Source: Planctomycetota bacterium
GTDB taxonomy: Bacteria > Planctomycetota > Planctomycetia > Gemmatales > Gemmataceae
Assembly (NCBI GenBank): GCA_018970845.1
Contig: JAGWVO010000148.1
Span: forward strand, 1 to 8,408
Length of the DNA: 8,408 nucleotides
Direction: 5' to 3'
Numbering within the stretch: the stretch's first letter is position 1; every line of letters starts with the position of its first letter. Both the position numbers and the translations under genes were made by a program. Shown piece by piece: positions 1 through 8,408 of the stretch. The notes beneath the pieces were generated by a model. The model did no database searches. It saw nothing but the letters and a program-made list of their open reading frames with translations, and was not told the DNA's origin.

Positions 1-2112
1 ATCGTCGACGAGGTGGAACCGAACAATGATCCTGAAACAGCCCAGGAATTGGCGGTTGGCGCCTTGGCAAGCGGATTCCTCAACAGTTCGAGTGATGTCG
101 ACTATTTCAAGTTTGCCGGGAAGAAGGGACAACGGGTTTCCATTTGGCTGGGAACCTCCAGCGGGGACAGCCGCCTGCCGGGGGCCTTCGAACTCTTCGG
201 CGAGGGCGGAAACCTGGTCGCCAGCGCCCGCGACAGGGCGTTTGAGGATGCGGTGGCCGACGCCGTGCTGCCTTCTGATGGTGCGTATCTGGTTCGTGTC
301 TTTTCATTCGGATACGTGCAGGGCGGGCCTGACAGCTACTACCAGTTGCGAGTGGGATCGGCGGCGCGCGTTGAATCTGTTTTCCCGCCGATGGCTGGGC
401 CCAACAGGCGGGAGTTCACGGTTTACGGAAGGGGCCTCCCTGGCGGCCGGCCCGTTCCGGGAGGTCCGGCCGGACTTGAATCATCCGTTTTGCAGCTTGT
501 GAACATGGGTGATGGTCCGCTGCCGAGCCAGCCTCGAAGCGCTTTGATCGACTTCCGGGCCCTGCGATTGCCGGATGGAAGCCCCGTGAATGTGGCGGCT
601 GCAACGGCCGATCCCGTTGAGGAAAATCCCGACAACGACACGCAGGACAAATCGATGCCCTTGAAACTTCCGGCGGTTGTCGCGGGAAGGATGGAGAAGG
701 CCGCCGACCGCGACTGGTACCGGTTTGAGGCCAAGAAGGGTGAACCTGTTTGGATCGAGGTTCTGGGTGACCGGATTGGAACCGACCTCGATTTCGTGAT
801 GACGATCAAGGGAGAGGGCGATTCCCAAGGCATGGAAATCGACGATGGGGGCGAGGTTCTTCATCCCCAGTGGTTCTTCAACCGGAGCGAGGATCCCGGT
901 CCATACCGCTTCCTGCCTCCGCGCGACGGAATCTTTCATGTCATGGTGACCGCCCGCGATGGCGAACTCGAGGGTGGTCCGCATCTGGGATATGTGCTCA
1001 AGATTGGTGATGCGACCCCGGACTTCCGCCTGGTGACCCTCAACGGCCAAGGACTTTACGGCGCCCCCCGGGTGAAGCCGGGTTCCCCGGCAACCCTGAT
1101 GGTTCTGGCGGCAAGGCAGGGTGGATTTGACGGCCCGATCGATGTGAGTGTCGAGGGGCTTCCGCAAGGCATCCGCGCCCTTCCCTGCAGGATCGAGGGG
1201 GGACAGAAGGGCAACACGCTCGTTCTTGAATCCACGCGCGGCATGGCCGTGGCGCTTGGCCACATCACCGTGGTTGGCAAGGCCGTGATCGAAGGCGCCA
1301 GGCAGCCTGTCAGGCGCGAGGCGCGCCATGCGGGCCTCACTTGGCCAGGCAATCCCGGTAACAACAATCCGTACCCCGTCCGAATGGAGGAGGTGTCGGT
1401 TCTCACCAGTTCGGCCGAAAAGCCCGCCGTCGGGCTCTCCGCCAAGGTTCGAAAGGCGGAATTCGTCGTCGAACAGGGGGAGAAGGTGACGCTTTCGTGG
1501 AACCTGGAACGCAATCCGCGCGTGAAGGACGCCGTGCAGGTTTTCATCGCCACCGCCAACCAGCAGGATGCGCCTTACCGGGTGGTTAATGGCAACAACA
1601 ACATGCTCACCGTTGCCCCCGACAAGAACATCGCTGAATTCCAGTTGGAGGTTCGCGCCAACGCCCGCGCCGGCATTTCAACCATCGTGCCGAGTTTCCA
1701 AACAAACATCACCATGCCACCCGCGGAGGGAGCCCAACCCAAGGCTCCACCGAAAACGATGCCCGTCTCGGACCAAGGCGAAGCCGTAACTTTGGTTGTT
1801 CTGCCAAAGAAGCCGATCCAGCAAGTGACGGCGAACGGACCTGGGCGCGGCTTGCCGGGGGAAAAGGCAAAGTTGACTGTCAAGGTCGACAGGCAGGGTT
1901 TTTACGGGCCCGTGGTTCTTTACAGCAAGGAGGATGGTATCCGCGCCACGGTTCCGGGAGGGGTGACGGAAGCCGTCCTCGATGTTCCCGTGCCCTCCAC
2001 AGCCAAGCAGGGTTTCTCCAAGACACTCGTGCTCAAGGCCGATTGCGAGGTCCTGCCCGGACGGCATGTCGAGCAGGAGGTGCGCGTTCAATTCAACTTG
2101 GCGAAGCCTTGA
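1..2112 (+). CDS. Secreted PPC-domain / Ig-like repeat protein, 5'-truncated by the window edge
   Basis: The reading frame is open from base 1 and stops at TGA 2110-2112. The true start lies upstream; the GTG at 13 is an internal codon of a PPC domain. In window numbering (codon 1 at base 1), residues about 4-122 form a first pre-peptidase C-terminal domain, with the opening phrase EVEPNNDPETAQEL, DVDYFKF, and the end strand YYQLRVGSA. Next comes a short linker with SVFPPMAGPNRREFTVYGRG, typical of planctomycete PPC proteins. A second PPC domain follows, with DRDWYRFEAKKGEPVWIEV and PYRFLPPRDGIFHVMV. The C-terminal half is Ig-like beta strands with GGFDGPIDVSVEGLPQGI and FYGPVVLYSKEDGI. PPC domains are extracellular beta-sandwiches often found on exported proteins, so a cell-surface or periplasmic role is inferred. 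No catalytic domain is visible here, though one could lie upstream. A 68-residue gene follows 99 bases downstream, probably cotranscribed. Confidence 0.85.
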   Translation: MVDEVEPNNDPETAQELAVGALASGFLNSSSDVDYFKFAGKKGQRVSIWLGTSSGDSRLPGAFELFGEGGNLVASARDRAFEDAVADAVLPSDGAYLVRVFSFGYVQGGPDSYYQLRVGSAARVESVFPPMAGPNRREFTVYGRGLPGGRPVPGGPAGLESSVLQLVNMGDGPLPSQPRSALIDFRALRLPDGSPVNVAAATADPVEENPDNDTQDKSMPLKLPAVVAGRMEKAADRDWYRFEAKKGEPVWIEVLGDRIGTDLDFVMTIKGEGDSQGMEIDDGGEVLHPQWFFNRSEDPGPYRFLPPRDGIFHVMVTARDGELEGGPHLGYVLKIGDATPDFRLVTLNGQGLYGAPRVKPGSPATLMVLAARQGGFDGPIDVSVEGLPQGIRALPCRIEGGQKGNTLVLESTRGMAVALGHITVVGKAVIEGARQPVRREARHAGLTWPGNPGNNNPYPVRMEEVSVLTSSAEKPAVGLSAKVRKAEFVVEQGEKVTLSWNLERNPRVKDAVQVFIATANQQDAPYRVVNGNNNMLTVAPDKNIAEFQLEVRANARAGISTIVPSFQTNITMPPAEGAQPKAPPKTMPVSDQGEAVTLVVLPKKPIQQVTANGPGRGLPGEKAKLTVKVDRQGFYGPVVLYSKEDGIRATVPGGVTEAVLDVPVPSTAKQGFSKTLVLKADCEVLPGRHVEQEVRVQFNLAKP

Positions 2113-2117
2113 CGGTC

Positions 2118-2139
2118 GCGCCGGCCGCTCGTCCGGCGC
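2118..2139 (+). other. GC-rich hairpin just after the PPC gene
   Basis: Seven-base arms GCGCCGG (2118-2124) and CCGGCGC (2133-2139) flank an 8-base loop, starting 6 bases after the stop codon of the PPC gene. There is no T-run after it, so it is not a standard intrinsic terminator. It could protect the 3' end of the upstream message or cause partial attenuation before the small downstream gene. It could also be a chance product of high GC. Confidence 0.3.
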
Positions 2140-2211
2140 TCCGTGTTCCCATGGAACTTTCAAGTCACCCGTCGGGCCTTCAGACCGCAGAGTTGTCTGG
2201 AGGTCTCCATC

Positions 2212-2418
2212 ATGAGATGGCAAGGAAGGACTGGGTTGCTAGTCGGAGTGGCGCTGGTGGTGGCCGCCGGGCTCGTGCTTCCAGCCAAAAAGTCCGAGGA
2301 TCGCGAGCCTATCGCCATGGATTCCGGGGTGCCCGTCGCGGCCGCCAAGGCCGAATCGCCCGGTGTGGTTCCCGTGTCCCGCCCCTCCCGCGAGCATGCC
2401 CCGGGCGTGAAGCCTTGA
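2212..2418 (+). CDS. Small membrane-anchored or secreted protein of unknown function (68 aa)
   Basis: I do not recognise a family. The start at ATG 2212 is chosen because TGGAGG (2198-2203) sits 8 bases upstream; the longer open frame from 2143 has no comparable site. The protein begins with basic residues (MRWQGRTG), then a hydrophobic stretch of about 16 residues (LLVGVALVVAAGLVLP), then KKSEDRE. This could be an uncleaved N-terminal anchor or a signal peptide. The rest is a low-complexity tail rich in Pro, Ala, Val and Ser without cysteines, so it is not a lipoprotein. It lies between the PPC protein gene and a strong intrinsic terminator, so it is probably the last gene of that transcript. 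The ribosome binding site and signal-like segment support real expression; function is unknown. Confidence 0.6.
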   Translation: MRWQGRTGLLVGVALVVAAGLVLPAKKSEDREPIAMDSGVPVAAAKAESPGVVPVSRPSREHAPGVKP

Positions 2419-2456
2419 CTCGCGCGGACTCATCGGTCTGAAACATTGAAATCACC

Positions 2457-2482
2457 AAACCGGCCTCATTGGCCGGTTTTTT
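2457..2482 (+). terminator. Rho-independent terminator
   Basis: A perfect 9-bp stem, AAACCGGCC (2457-2465) with GGCCGGTTT (2471-2479), encloses the 5-base loop TCATT and runs into a six-T tract (2477-2482). This is a textbook intrinsic terminator on the plus strand. It ends the PPC/small-protein transcript and separates it from the fasciclin gene. Confidence 0.9.
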
Positions 2483-2571
2483 CGTTTCTCGCGGCAAGTT
2501 GGTGCCTACTGATGTTTTGCCGTTCCGACCGGACGGATCAAAAGCTTTAACGATTGGGAGTGTTTTTCACC

Positions 2572-3048
2572 ATGTATCGTTCACTTTGCCTTGCGGCCTT
2601 CGTGGCCATTTTCGCGGTAACCACCCTGCGAGCTGAGGAAAAGACAATTGTCGGAGTCGCGGCCGGCAATGAAAACTTCAAGACCCTCGTGGCCGCCGTC
2701 AAGGCCGCGGGCCTGGTTGAGGCGTTGGAAGGCAAGGGGCCCTTCACCGTGTTCGCCCCCACCGACGAAGCCTTCGCGAAACTCGGCAAGGACAAGATTG
2801 AAGCGCTTCTCAAGGACAAGGAAGCCCTTGGCGCGATCCTCAAGTACCATGTGGTTGCGGGCAAGGTTCTGGCCGCCGACGCAGTGAAGCTTGACGGCAA
2901 AAGCGCGAAAACGCTCAATGGCAAGGAATTCAAGGTGGAAGTCAAGGATGGCGGTGTGCTTCTCAACGGCAAAGTGAAAGTCGTGAAGACCGACATCAAG
3001 GCAAGCAATGGCGTGATCCATGTGATCGACGCCGTCCTGGTTCCCTGA
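2572..3048 (+). CDS. Secreted fasciclin (FAS1) domain protein
   Basis: This is a 158-residue single-domain FAS1 protein. A Sec signal peptide is visible: MYRS, a hydrophobic core (LCLAAFVAIFAVT), and a probable cleavage after TLRA, before EEKTIVG. The mature part has the FAS1 landmarks in order: NENFKTLVAAVKAAGL, then GPFTVFAPTDEAFAKL, then YHVVAGKVLAAD, then LNGKEFKVEV, and the end block NGVIHVIDAVLVP. ATG 2572 is chosen as start because GGGAG (2556-2560) lies upstream, although the 11-base gap is long; a TTG at 2554 would only add six residues before the signal peptide. FAS1 domains are extracellular adhesion or matrix modules without catalytic activity in most cases, so a surface or matrix role is inferred. 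The gene lies after an intrinsic terminator and converges with the next gene, so it is likely monocistronic. Confidence 0.93.
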   Translation: MYRSLCLAAFVAIFAVTTLRAEEKTIVGVAAGNENFKTLVAAVKAAGLVEALEGKGPFTVFAPTDEAFAKLGKDKIEALLKDKEALGAILKYHVVAGKVLAADAVKLDGKSAKTLNGKEFKVEVKDGGVLLNGKVKVVKTDIKASNGVIHVIDAVLVP

Positions 3049-3076
3049 TCCGATCAACTTTGCAATCGCGCAAACA

Positions 3077-3114
3077 GGCGCTGGCGACTGTTTACCACCA
3101 GTCCGTCCAGCGCC
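3077..3114. terminator. Candidate bidirectional terminator hairpin between convergent genes
   Basis: Outer arms GGCGCTGG (3077-3084) and CCAGCGCC (3107-3114) pair perfectly. An inner stem GACTG/CAGTC (3086-3090 with 3099-3103) has an 8-base loop. The hairpin lies midway in the 87-base gap between the convergent fasciclin and amidotransferase-like genes, where a shared terminator is expected. T-runs on both sides are weak, so efficiency is uncertain. A second small inverted repeat, TTCATT/AATGAA (3117-3134), adjoins the stop of the minus-strand gene. Confidence 0.5.
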
Positions 3115-3135
3115 CGTTCATTTAAAACAATGAAT

Positions 3136-3858
3136 TTAAGCTGCCTTGGCGCGAGGGGCGGTCGCCCTGGCCCTGGCCTTTTCAATGTGACAACGGAAAA
3201 TCTGGATATCGAGTCCCGAGGAAGTCGCGCAGGCTGGTTGCCACTGGATTCCCAAGGCCCACCATGGATCTTCCGGATTGGTTTCGATCGATTCGACCAT
3301 GCCATCCATGGCGCGGGCGCCGACCTTGAAAGCCCGTGCAACCCTGCCGACAGCTTGGGAATGCTCGCTGTTGACGATGATTTCACCCTCGCCGTAAAGC
3401 TTGGCCAAACGGCTGAACTCCTCAACGACAAGCCCATGCCTGAGGCCCCGTTCGGGAGGATGCCGATGCTGGAGCATGTCGGGCGCTTCCCGGCCCATGT
3501 CAATCATCGTGGTGCCCCCGAAAGCCGTGTTCATGGCATGCATGCCACGGTCGATGGCGAGCACTGGAATGGCGTTTTTCCTGCAATATTGGAAAAGTTC
3601 TTCCATGTCGGTGTGGCGATAGTGGCAGGCGTCGTGCCCCGTAACGACCAATCCGTCGACATTGGCCAGAAGGTTGGAGACGCGCTTGCCCTCGATTTTG
3701 TCCGGGAGGGCAACGGCTTCCGCCTCGGCGTATTCCAGGGATGCGCGGATACCGGCATCCCAAAGGTTGCTTCCATGGCGTCGGTCGCCGTGATAACCGT
3801 TGGGGCCGAAGAATCCGATTCGGGCCACGGGCTTGAATGCGGGCGCGGTGTTGCTCAT
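3136..3858 (-). CDS. Class I glutamine amidotransferase-like (PuuD/peptidase C26-type) protein with catalytic residues replaced
   Basis: The 240-residue protein has the size and fold landmarks of gamma-glutamyl-GABA hydrolase-type amidotransferases. These are an N-terminal strand (VARIGFFGPNGYHG), DGLVVTGHDACHY where the family has a glycine-rich DGLLLPGG-like turn, PVLAIDRGMHAMNTAFGG (98-115), IIVNSEHSQAV (160-170) and WALGIQWQPA (200-209). In active members the elbow reads GICRGMQ and the end motif QWHPE. Here the nucleophile Cys is Asp103, the His is Gln207 and the Glu is Ala209. The protein is therefore predicted not to hydrolyse glutamine or glutamyl amides; a binding, sensing or altered chemistry role is possible. 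The start at ATG 3858 is chosen over an upstream in-frame start at 3927 because AAGGAAG precedes it by 9 bases on the minus strand. The C-terminal tail is Ala/Arg/Lys-rich. It converges with the fasciclin gene and diverges from the protease operon. Confidence 0.75.
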   Translation of the reverse strand: MSNTAPAFKPVARIGFFGPNGYHGDRRHGSNLWDAGIRASLEYAEAEAVALPDKIEGKRVSNLLANVDGLVVTGHDACHYRHTDMEELFQYCRKNAIPVLAIDRGMHAMNTAFGGTTMIDMGREAPDMLQHRHPPERGLRHGLVVEEFSRLAKLYGEGEIIVNSEHSQAVGRVARAFKVGARAMDGMVESIETNPEDPWWALGIQWQPACATSSGLDIQIFRCHIEKARARATAPRAKAA

Positions 3859-3884
3859 GAGATGTTGCTTCCTTGCGACTGATC

Positions 3885-3902
3885 CGAACCATCCATGGTT
3901 CG
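3885..3902. promoter_or_regulatory. Candidate operator: 18-base dyad upstream of the amidotransferase-like gene
   Basis: Perfect 8-base arms CGAACCAT (3885-3892) and ATGGTTCG (3895-3902) are separated by CC. The site lies about 27-44 bases before the start codon of the minus-strand gene. The 2-base spacer is too short for an RNA hairpin loop without opening pairs, so a dimeric DNA-binding protein site is the more natural reading. The regulator is unknown, and no regulator gene is adjacent. Confidence 0.35.
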
Positions 3903-4242
3903 TGCCTGCGGACTGTTGCGCCGGCAAGAAAAAGCTAATCGCCGCAAAACCGATATTCCAGCCGAGTTTTTCCGGTCGGTTGAATTGGCTTCAAGTCTTG
4001 GCGAATCCAATGGATGCGTCGTCAGGCGGTTGGCTTGGCGGAATGTTTTTTGTCATGAAAACCAACCGCGGCCGAGTTGTTGCCGATAAAAATCCGCCCT
4101 TCCGCGACGATGACTCGATCGGGAGATTGGGTCTTCAAGGACGCGCTTGGTGTGCCTGGCCAGGCCGCAAGGGATTCACCCGGCCGAACCATTGACCGTG
4201 GTGTTGGGTGGAACCGGTTTTTGGCGGATGGACTGATGTGAT

Positions 4243-4271
4243 TTGGTTTCGGTTTATGCCTTGCCAATAAA
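4243..4271 (+). promoter_or_regulatory. Weak sigma-70-like promoter candidate for the protease operon
   Basis: TTGGTT (4243-4248) is followed after 17 bases by AATAAA (4266-4271), about 50 bases before the proposed start codon at 4322. Both boxes depart from consensus, and planctomycete promoter rules are poorly known, so this is only the best candidate in the stretch. Confidence 0.2.
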
Positions 4272-4321
4272 GCAACCAAGTCAGGTGGACGGAATATCTG
4301 GCCGATTTGCGAGGATCTGAT

Positions 4322-5356
4322 TTGTCGGAATCGTGGGACAGGGTTGTCTTGACCGGTTTAGCCAGGCTGGCCCGCCCGGATGACGCCCCGGTTTACCGGA
4401 AGGTTCCCTGTCCGCGCGGCGGGATGGCAATCACCTCCAGGGGAGCCGGCTTTGCCAAGGCAATCCTCAAGGAATTCGTGGTTTCCTCCTTCGTGGCGGC
4501 CGGAGGCGGCCTGGCGATCCCGTTTCCGAATCCCGCCCGGGAAAGCGAAACATGCCGGGAGCCGGTATGGAACCGGTGGAAACCGCGGGATTTGGCTTTC
4601 TTGTTTGGTCCGATTTCGTTGCGGATCGCCGCCCTGGCGGGTGGCTGCGAGTCGTTGCCCGACGCACGGGATGGGGAATGGCAAAGCGGCGACGCCCTCA
4701 TGGCCTGGAGATGGCTCAGCATGGCCACGGAGGCGGAAGCGTCCCGGTGGGCCAAGGCGTGCCCGCGGGAGTGGGCTTGGTTCCTTTTGGGATTTCCAGG
4801 GCTTTGCCAGGACGCCGGAACCGGCATCGATCCGGGATTGATCTTTTCTCCGCCGCTGCTGCCGCTTGTGGAATCGATGATGCCTTGGTCGGAAATGATG
4901 TGGACCAGGGCGCTTTCCTCATGGGTTTCCTGCGGCAAGCCCGCGCGCAAGGCGGTGACTGGCGCTTGGAGGTCATGGAGCGGCCTTTGCGCCGGTTCGG
5001 GAAGGCCGGACTTGGCCCGGGGGATGATTCGGGGCACAGCGGCGGCGTGCTCCAGGAGGGATTGGCTCGAGCGCCTCAGGGATTACCTGCCATCCAGCGG
5101 GACGGCCGGCATATCCGGGGCCGCTTCATTTTCCGAGGTCGAGTCACTCGAATCCGACTGGCTTTCGGTCGCGGACATGCTTGCCGACATGGTGTCCTTT
5201 CGCGATCAAGCCGAGGAACCGGTCTATATTGACGAGACATACGCCTCCGCGTGCGCGCTCAAGGAATCGGTTCCGCCATCCATGCGCGATCGCCTGGCGT
5301 GTTCGGCCCGTGAAGTGCGGGCCATGGCGGTTTTGGGACGAGGAGGTTCGGGATGA
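4322..5356 (+). CDS. Unknown Trp-rich protein, first gene of the FtsH-like operon
   Basis: I do not recognise a family. With TTG 4322 as start the protein has 344 residues. That start has GAGG (4311-4314) 7 bases upstream, whereas an earlier in-frame TTG at 4307 has no site at proper distance. It has about 16 tryptophans (near 4.7%), many paired at short spacing: W83/W86, W129/W131, W151/W153, W189/W194, W216/W219. Residues 120-290 look mainly helical; there is no clear signal peptide or transmembrane helix, so a cytoplasmic location is likely. The end is acidic then basic (DQAEEPVYIDE to MRDRLACSAREVRAM). Its TGA overlaps the ATG of the next gene (ATGA at 5353-5356), indicating translational coupling and a shared role with the coiled-coil protein and protease. 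It may be a substrate-recognition or effector component, but that is inference from position only. Confidence 0.65.
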   Translation: MSESWDRVVLTGLARLARPDDAPVYRKVPCPRGGMAITSRGAGFAKAILKEFVVSSFVAAGGGLAIPFPNPARESETCREPVWNRWKPRDLAFLFGPISLRIAALAGGCESLPDARDGEWQSGDALMAWRWLSMATEAEASRWAKACPREWAWFLLGFPGLCQDAGTGIDPGLIFSPPLLPLVESMMPWSEMMWTRALSSWVSCGKPARKAVTGAWRSWSGLCAGSGRPDLARGMIRGTAAACSRRDWLERLRDYLPSSGTAGISGAASFSEVESLESDWLSVADMLADMVSFRDQAEEPVYIDETYASACALKESVPPSMRDRLACSAREVRAMAVLGRGGSG

Positions 5357-5916
5357 GCCAGACCTACACGGTGGAAATGGCGCAGGTCGAAATCGTCGCC
5401 GCCGGTTGCGATTCCATCACCACCAGGCTGTCGTCCCTGTCGATCCTGCCCGAGGCCGAATTGGCGGATTGTCTCGCCAAGGTTCTTGCTGATTCCGGCT
5501 ATTCAAGCTCGGAACCGGCGGAAGGAAGGCTGTCGCGGCTGGTCGCCGGGGCCCGTGTGGAAATCGATCCGCGCACCAAGGAGGTTCGTGTTTCCGTGGC
5601 CAGGGAAGCGGTGCAGGACGAGTTGGTCAAGGTGCGCGTGGAGCGGATGGGTTCCCAATCCGAACTGGCCAACGCCAAGCGGGAGTCGCTTTCGCGGGCC
5701 ATCGAGGGGAAGAAACGCGACTTGGAGGAGGATTTGGCACGCGAGGCGACCGCCGAGCTTGGCAAGGCGCTGCCCGGGGTGCGAGCCGAAATCGAGGCCA
5801 TCAACCACCGTTGGCTTGCCGAGGCGATCAAGCGCAAGGCCGCCCAGCTTGGCGAGGTCCGGCGCGTGGAGGAGAACGAGGCCGAGCGAACGCTGACGAT
5901 TTCCATCAAAATTTGA
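5353..5916 (+). CDS. Coiled-coil protein with DUF2997-like hairpin, FtsH-like operon component (187 aa)
   Basis: The start is firm: AGGAGG (5341-5346) lies 6 bases before ATG 5353, which overlaps the upstream stop codon. Residues 1-65 contain a strand (TYTVEMAQVEIVAA) and a helix (EAELADCLAKVLADSGY). Residues 66-83 (GARVEIDPRTKEVRVSVA) form a predicted beta hairpin resembling that in the 89-residue protein encoded downstream. Residues about 85-170 are charged and strongly helical, probably a coiled coil (RESLSRAIEGKKRDLEEDLA), and the protein ends in a beta strand (RTLTISIKI). The arrangement suggests an adaptor whose terminal beta elements pack together around a helical stalk. The neighbourhood recalls Ycf46-type ATPases with DUF1257 (Ycf35) and DUF2997 proteins, but I cannot assign it to DUF1257 from the sequence. 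The protease gene begins 8 bases after its stop. Confidence 0.8.
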   Translation: MSQTYTVEMAQVEIVAAGCDSITTRLSSLSILPEAELADCLAKVLADSGYSSSEPAEGRLSRLVAGARVEIDPRTKEVRVSVAREAVQDELVKVRVERMGSQSELANAKRESLSRAIEGKKRDLEEDLAREATAELGKALPGVRAEIEAINHRWLAEAIKRKAAQLGEVRRVEENEAERTLTISIKI

Positions 5917-5924
5917 GACAGAGC

Positions 5925-8075
<2,151 letters not shown>

Positions 8076-8086
8076 GAGAAAGAACG

Positions 8087-8356
8087 ATGGCGGAAATGAC
8101 CATCAGGCTGCGCGTGAATCCCGTCACGGGCCGCCACGAGGTGAAAGTGGATCTTGAATCGGACTCCGACGCGTTGCCCCACGAACATGAGGAAATGCAC
8201 AGGGCCTTGCTGGCCAAGCTTGTCGGGGCCGGTTTGGTGCCCGGGGATGGAACGGCCGACCTGACCGTGACCCGTGGCGGCGTGGTGGTATCCGCGCCTG
8301 AATCCGTCGGCACCGGAGCCAATGGGCAACGGCGCGCCAACCCGGCCGGAAACTGA
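8087..8356 (+). CDS. DUF2997-like small protein, FtsH-like operon component (89 aa)
   Basis: The start at ATG 8087 is set by AGGAG, which overlaps the protease stop codon (TAG 8073-8075) and ends 8 bases before the start. Residues 4-24 (MTIRLRVNPVTGRHEVKVDL) form a predicted beta hairpin and residues 32-50 (HEHEEMHRALLAKLVGAGL) a helix; this hairpin-helix plan and size resemble DUF2997 proteins, which occur beside AAA ATPases. A further strand pair follows (ADLTVTRGGVVVSAP), then a disordered Gly/Asn/Ala tail. There is no signal peptide. It is probably a small subunit or adaptor acting with the protease; this is inferred from position and from the hairpin it shares with the 187-residue protein. 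The family call is by pattern only. Confidence 0.75.
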   Translation: MAEMTIRLRVNPVTGRHEVKVDLESDSDALPHEHEEMHRALLAKLVGAGLVPGDGTADLTVTRGGVVVSAPESVGTGANGQRRANPAGN

Positions 8357-8367
8357 CGGGCATTCCC

Positions 8368-8408
8368 ATGGCGATTCGACTGCCCGCGGGAGACCAACTT
8401 CCCCCTTT
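8368..8408 (+). CDS. Start of a further operon gene, cut by the window edge
   Basis: ATG 8368 opens 11 bases after the stop of the 89-residue gene and reads MAIRLPAGDQLPP up to the end of the window. Only 13 full codons are visible, so no family can be assigned. The short gap and same strand suggest it belongs to the operon. The upstream ACGGG is only a weak ribosome binding site, so the exact start is uncertain. Confidence 0.45.
   Translation, partial: MAIRLPAGDQLPP

Larger units (their letters stand above)
3859..4321. other. Divergent intergenic region (about 460 bases) with dyads, no convincing gene
   Basis: This gap holds the 5' regions of the minus-strand amidotransferase-like gene and the plus-strand protease operon. 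I see no tRNA or other structured RNA gene. Short open frames exist on both strands (for example plus 4055-4195 and minus 4022-4279), but none has a good ribosome binding site or a recognisable protein. Notable elements are an 18-base dyad (3885-3902), a perfect 12-base palindrome GCCTGGCCAGGC (4154-4165), and an imperfect hairpin with arms ATTGGCTTC and GAATCCAAT (3984-4011, one mismatch). The region appears less GC-rich than the flanking genes, with several A/T runs, as is usual for regulatory DNA. Confidence 0.6.

Noticed and set aside
481..1329. 282-codon minus-strand frame inside the PPC gene
   Set aside because: It is antisense to clear PPC and Ig-like domain sequence and has no recognisable protein features.
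3984..4011. Imperfect hairpin ATTGGCTTC/GAATCCAAT as a riboswitch or small RNA
   Set aside because: It is one short stem with a mismatch, with no further conserved structure or T-run; most likely chance.
4055..4195. Plus-strand 46-codon frame starting at ATG 4055 (MKTNRGRVVADK)
   Set aside because: The only GGA-like site is about 12 bases away, there is no family resemblance and it is short; not enough support to call a gene.
4022..4279. Minus-strand 85-codon open frame in the divergent intergenic region
   Set aside because: It has no clear ribosome binding site, and its composition resembles non-coding sequence with no recognisable domain.
4552..5232. 226-codon plus-strand frame overlapping the Trp-rich gene
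   Set aside because: It competes with the 4322-5356 frame, which has an SD-supported start and an ATGA overlap with the next gene. This frame is Arg/Gly-rich, as expected of a shadow.

Overview
The window is GC-rich bacterial DNA and most likely comes from a planctomycete (Planctomycetota, Isosphaeraceae/Gemmataceae-like). The main reasons are a large secreted protein with pre-peptidase C-terminal (PPC) domains and planctomycete-style linker phrases, and a small secreted fasciclin protein of a type common in that phylum. This assignment is inference; no marker gene is present.

Layout. (1) Bases 1-2418 (+): the 3' part of a large extracellular PPC/Ig-like repeat protein, then a 68-residue membrane-anchored or secreted peptide with its own strong ribosome binding site, closed by a clear intrinsic terminator at 2457-2482. 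(2) Bases 2572-3048 (+): a secreted single-domain fasciclin protein. (3) Bases 3136-3858 (-), convergent to it: a class I glutamine amidotransferase-fold protein of the PuuD/peptidase C26 type. The catalytic Cys, His and Glu positions all read as other residues, so it looks like a pseudoenzyme. (4) Bases 3859-4321: a divergent intergenic region of about 460 bases with two perfect dyads. (5) Bases 4322-8408 (+): a tight operon that continues past the window. It encodes a Trp-rich protein of unknown family, a 187-residue coiled-coil protein, a 716-residue soluble FtsH-like AAA+ ATPase/zinc protease, an 89-residue DUF2997-like protein and the first codons of a further gene.

The operon is the most interesting part. 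Its central protein joins a P-loop-less AAA-like N-terminal half (as in Ycf46-type proteins), an intact AAA+ module with a Cdc48/katanin-type pore loop, and an intact M41 zinc-protease domain, with no transmembrane segments. It is surrounded by small proteins of unknown function. This resembles the FtsH-containing 'ternary' NTPase gene clusters (FtsH with MoxR and vWA partners) proposed as conflict or defence systems in social and multicellular bacteria. No MoxR or vWA gene lies inside the window, so that assignment is an inference to be tested on the downstream sequence.
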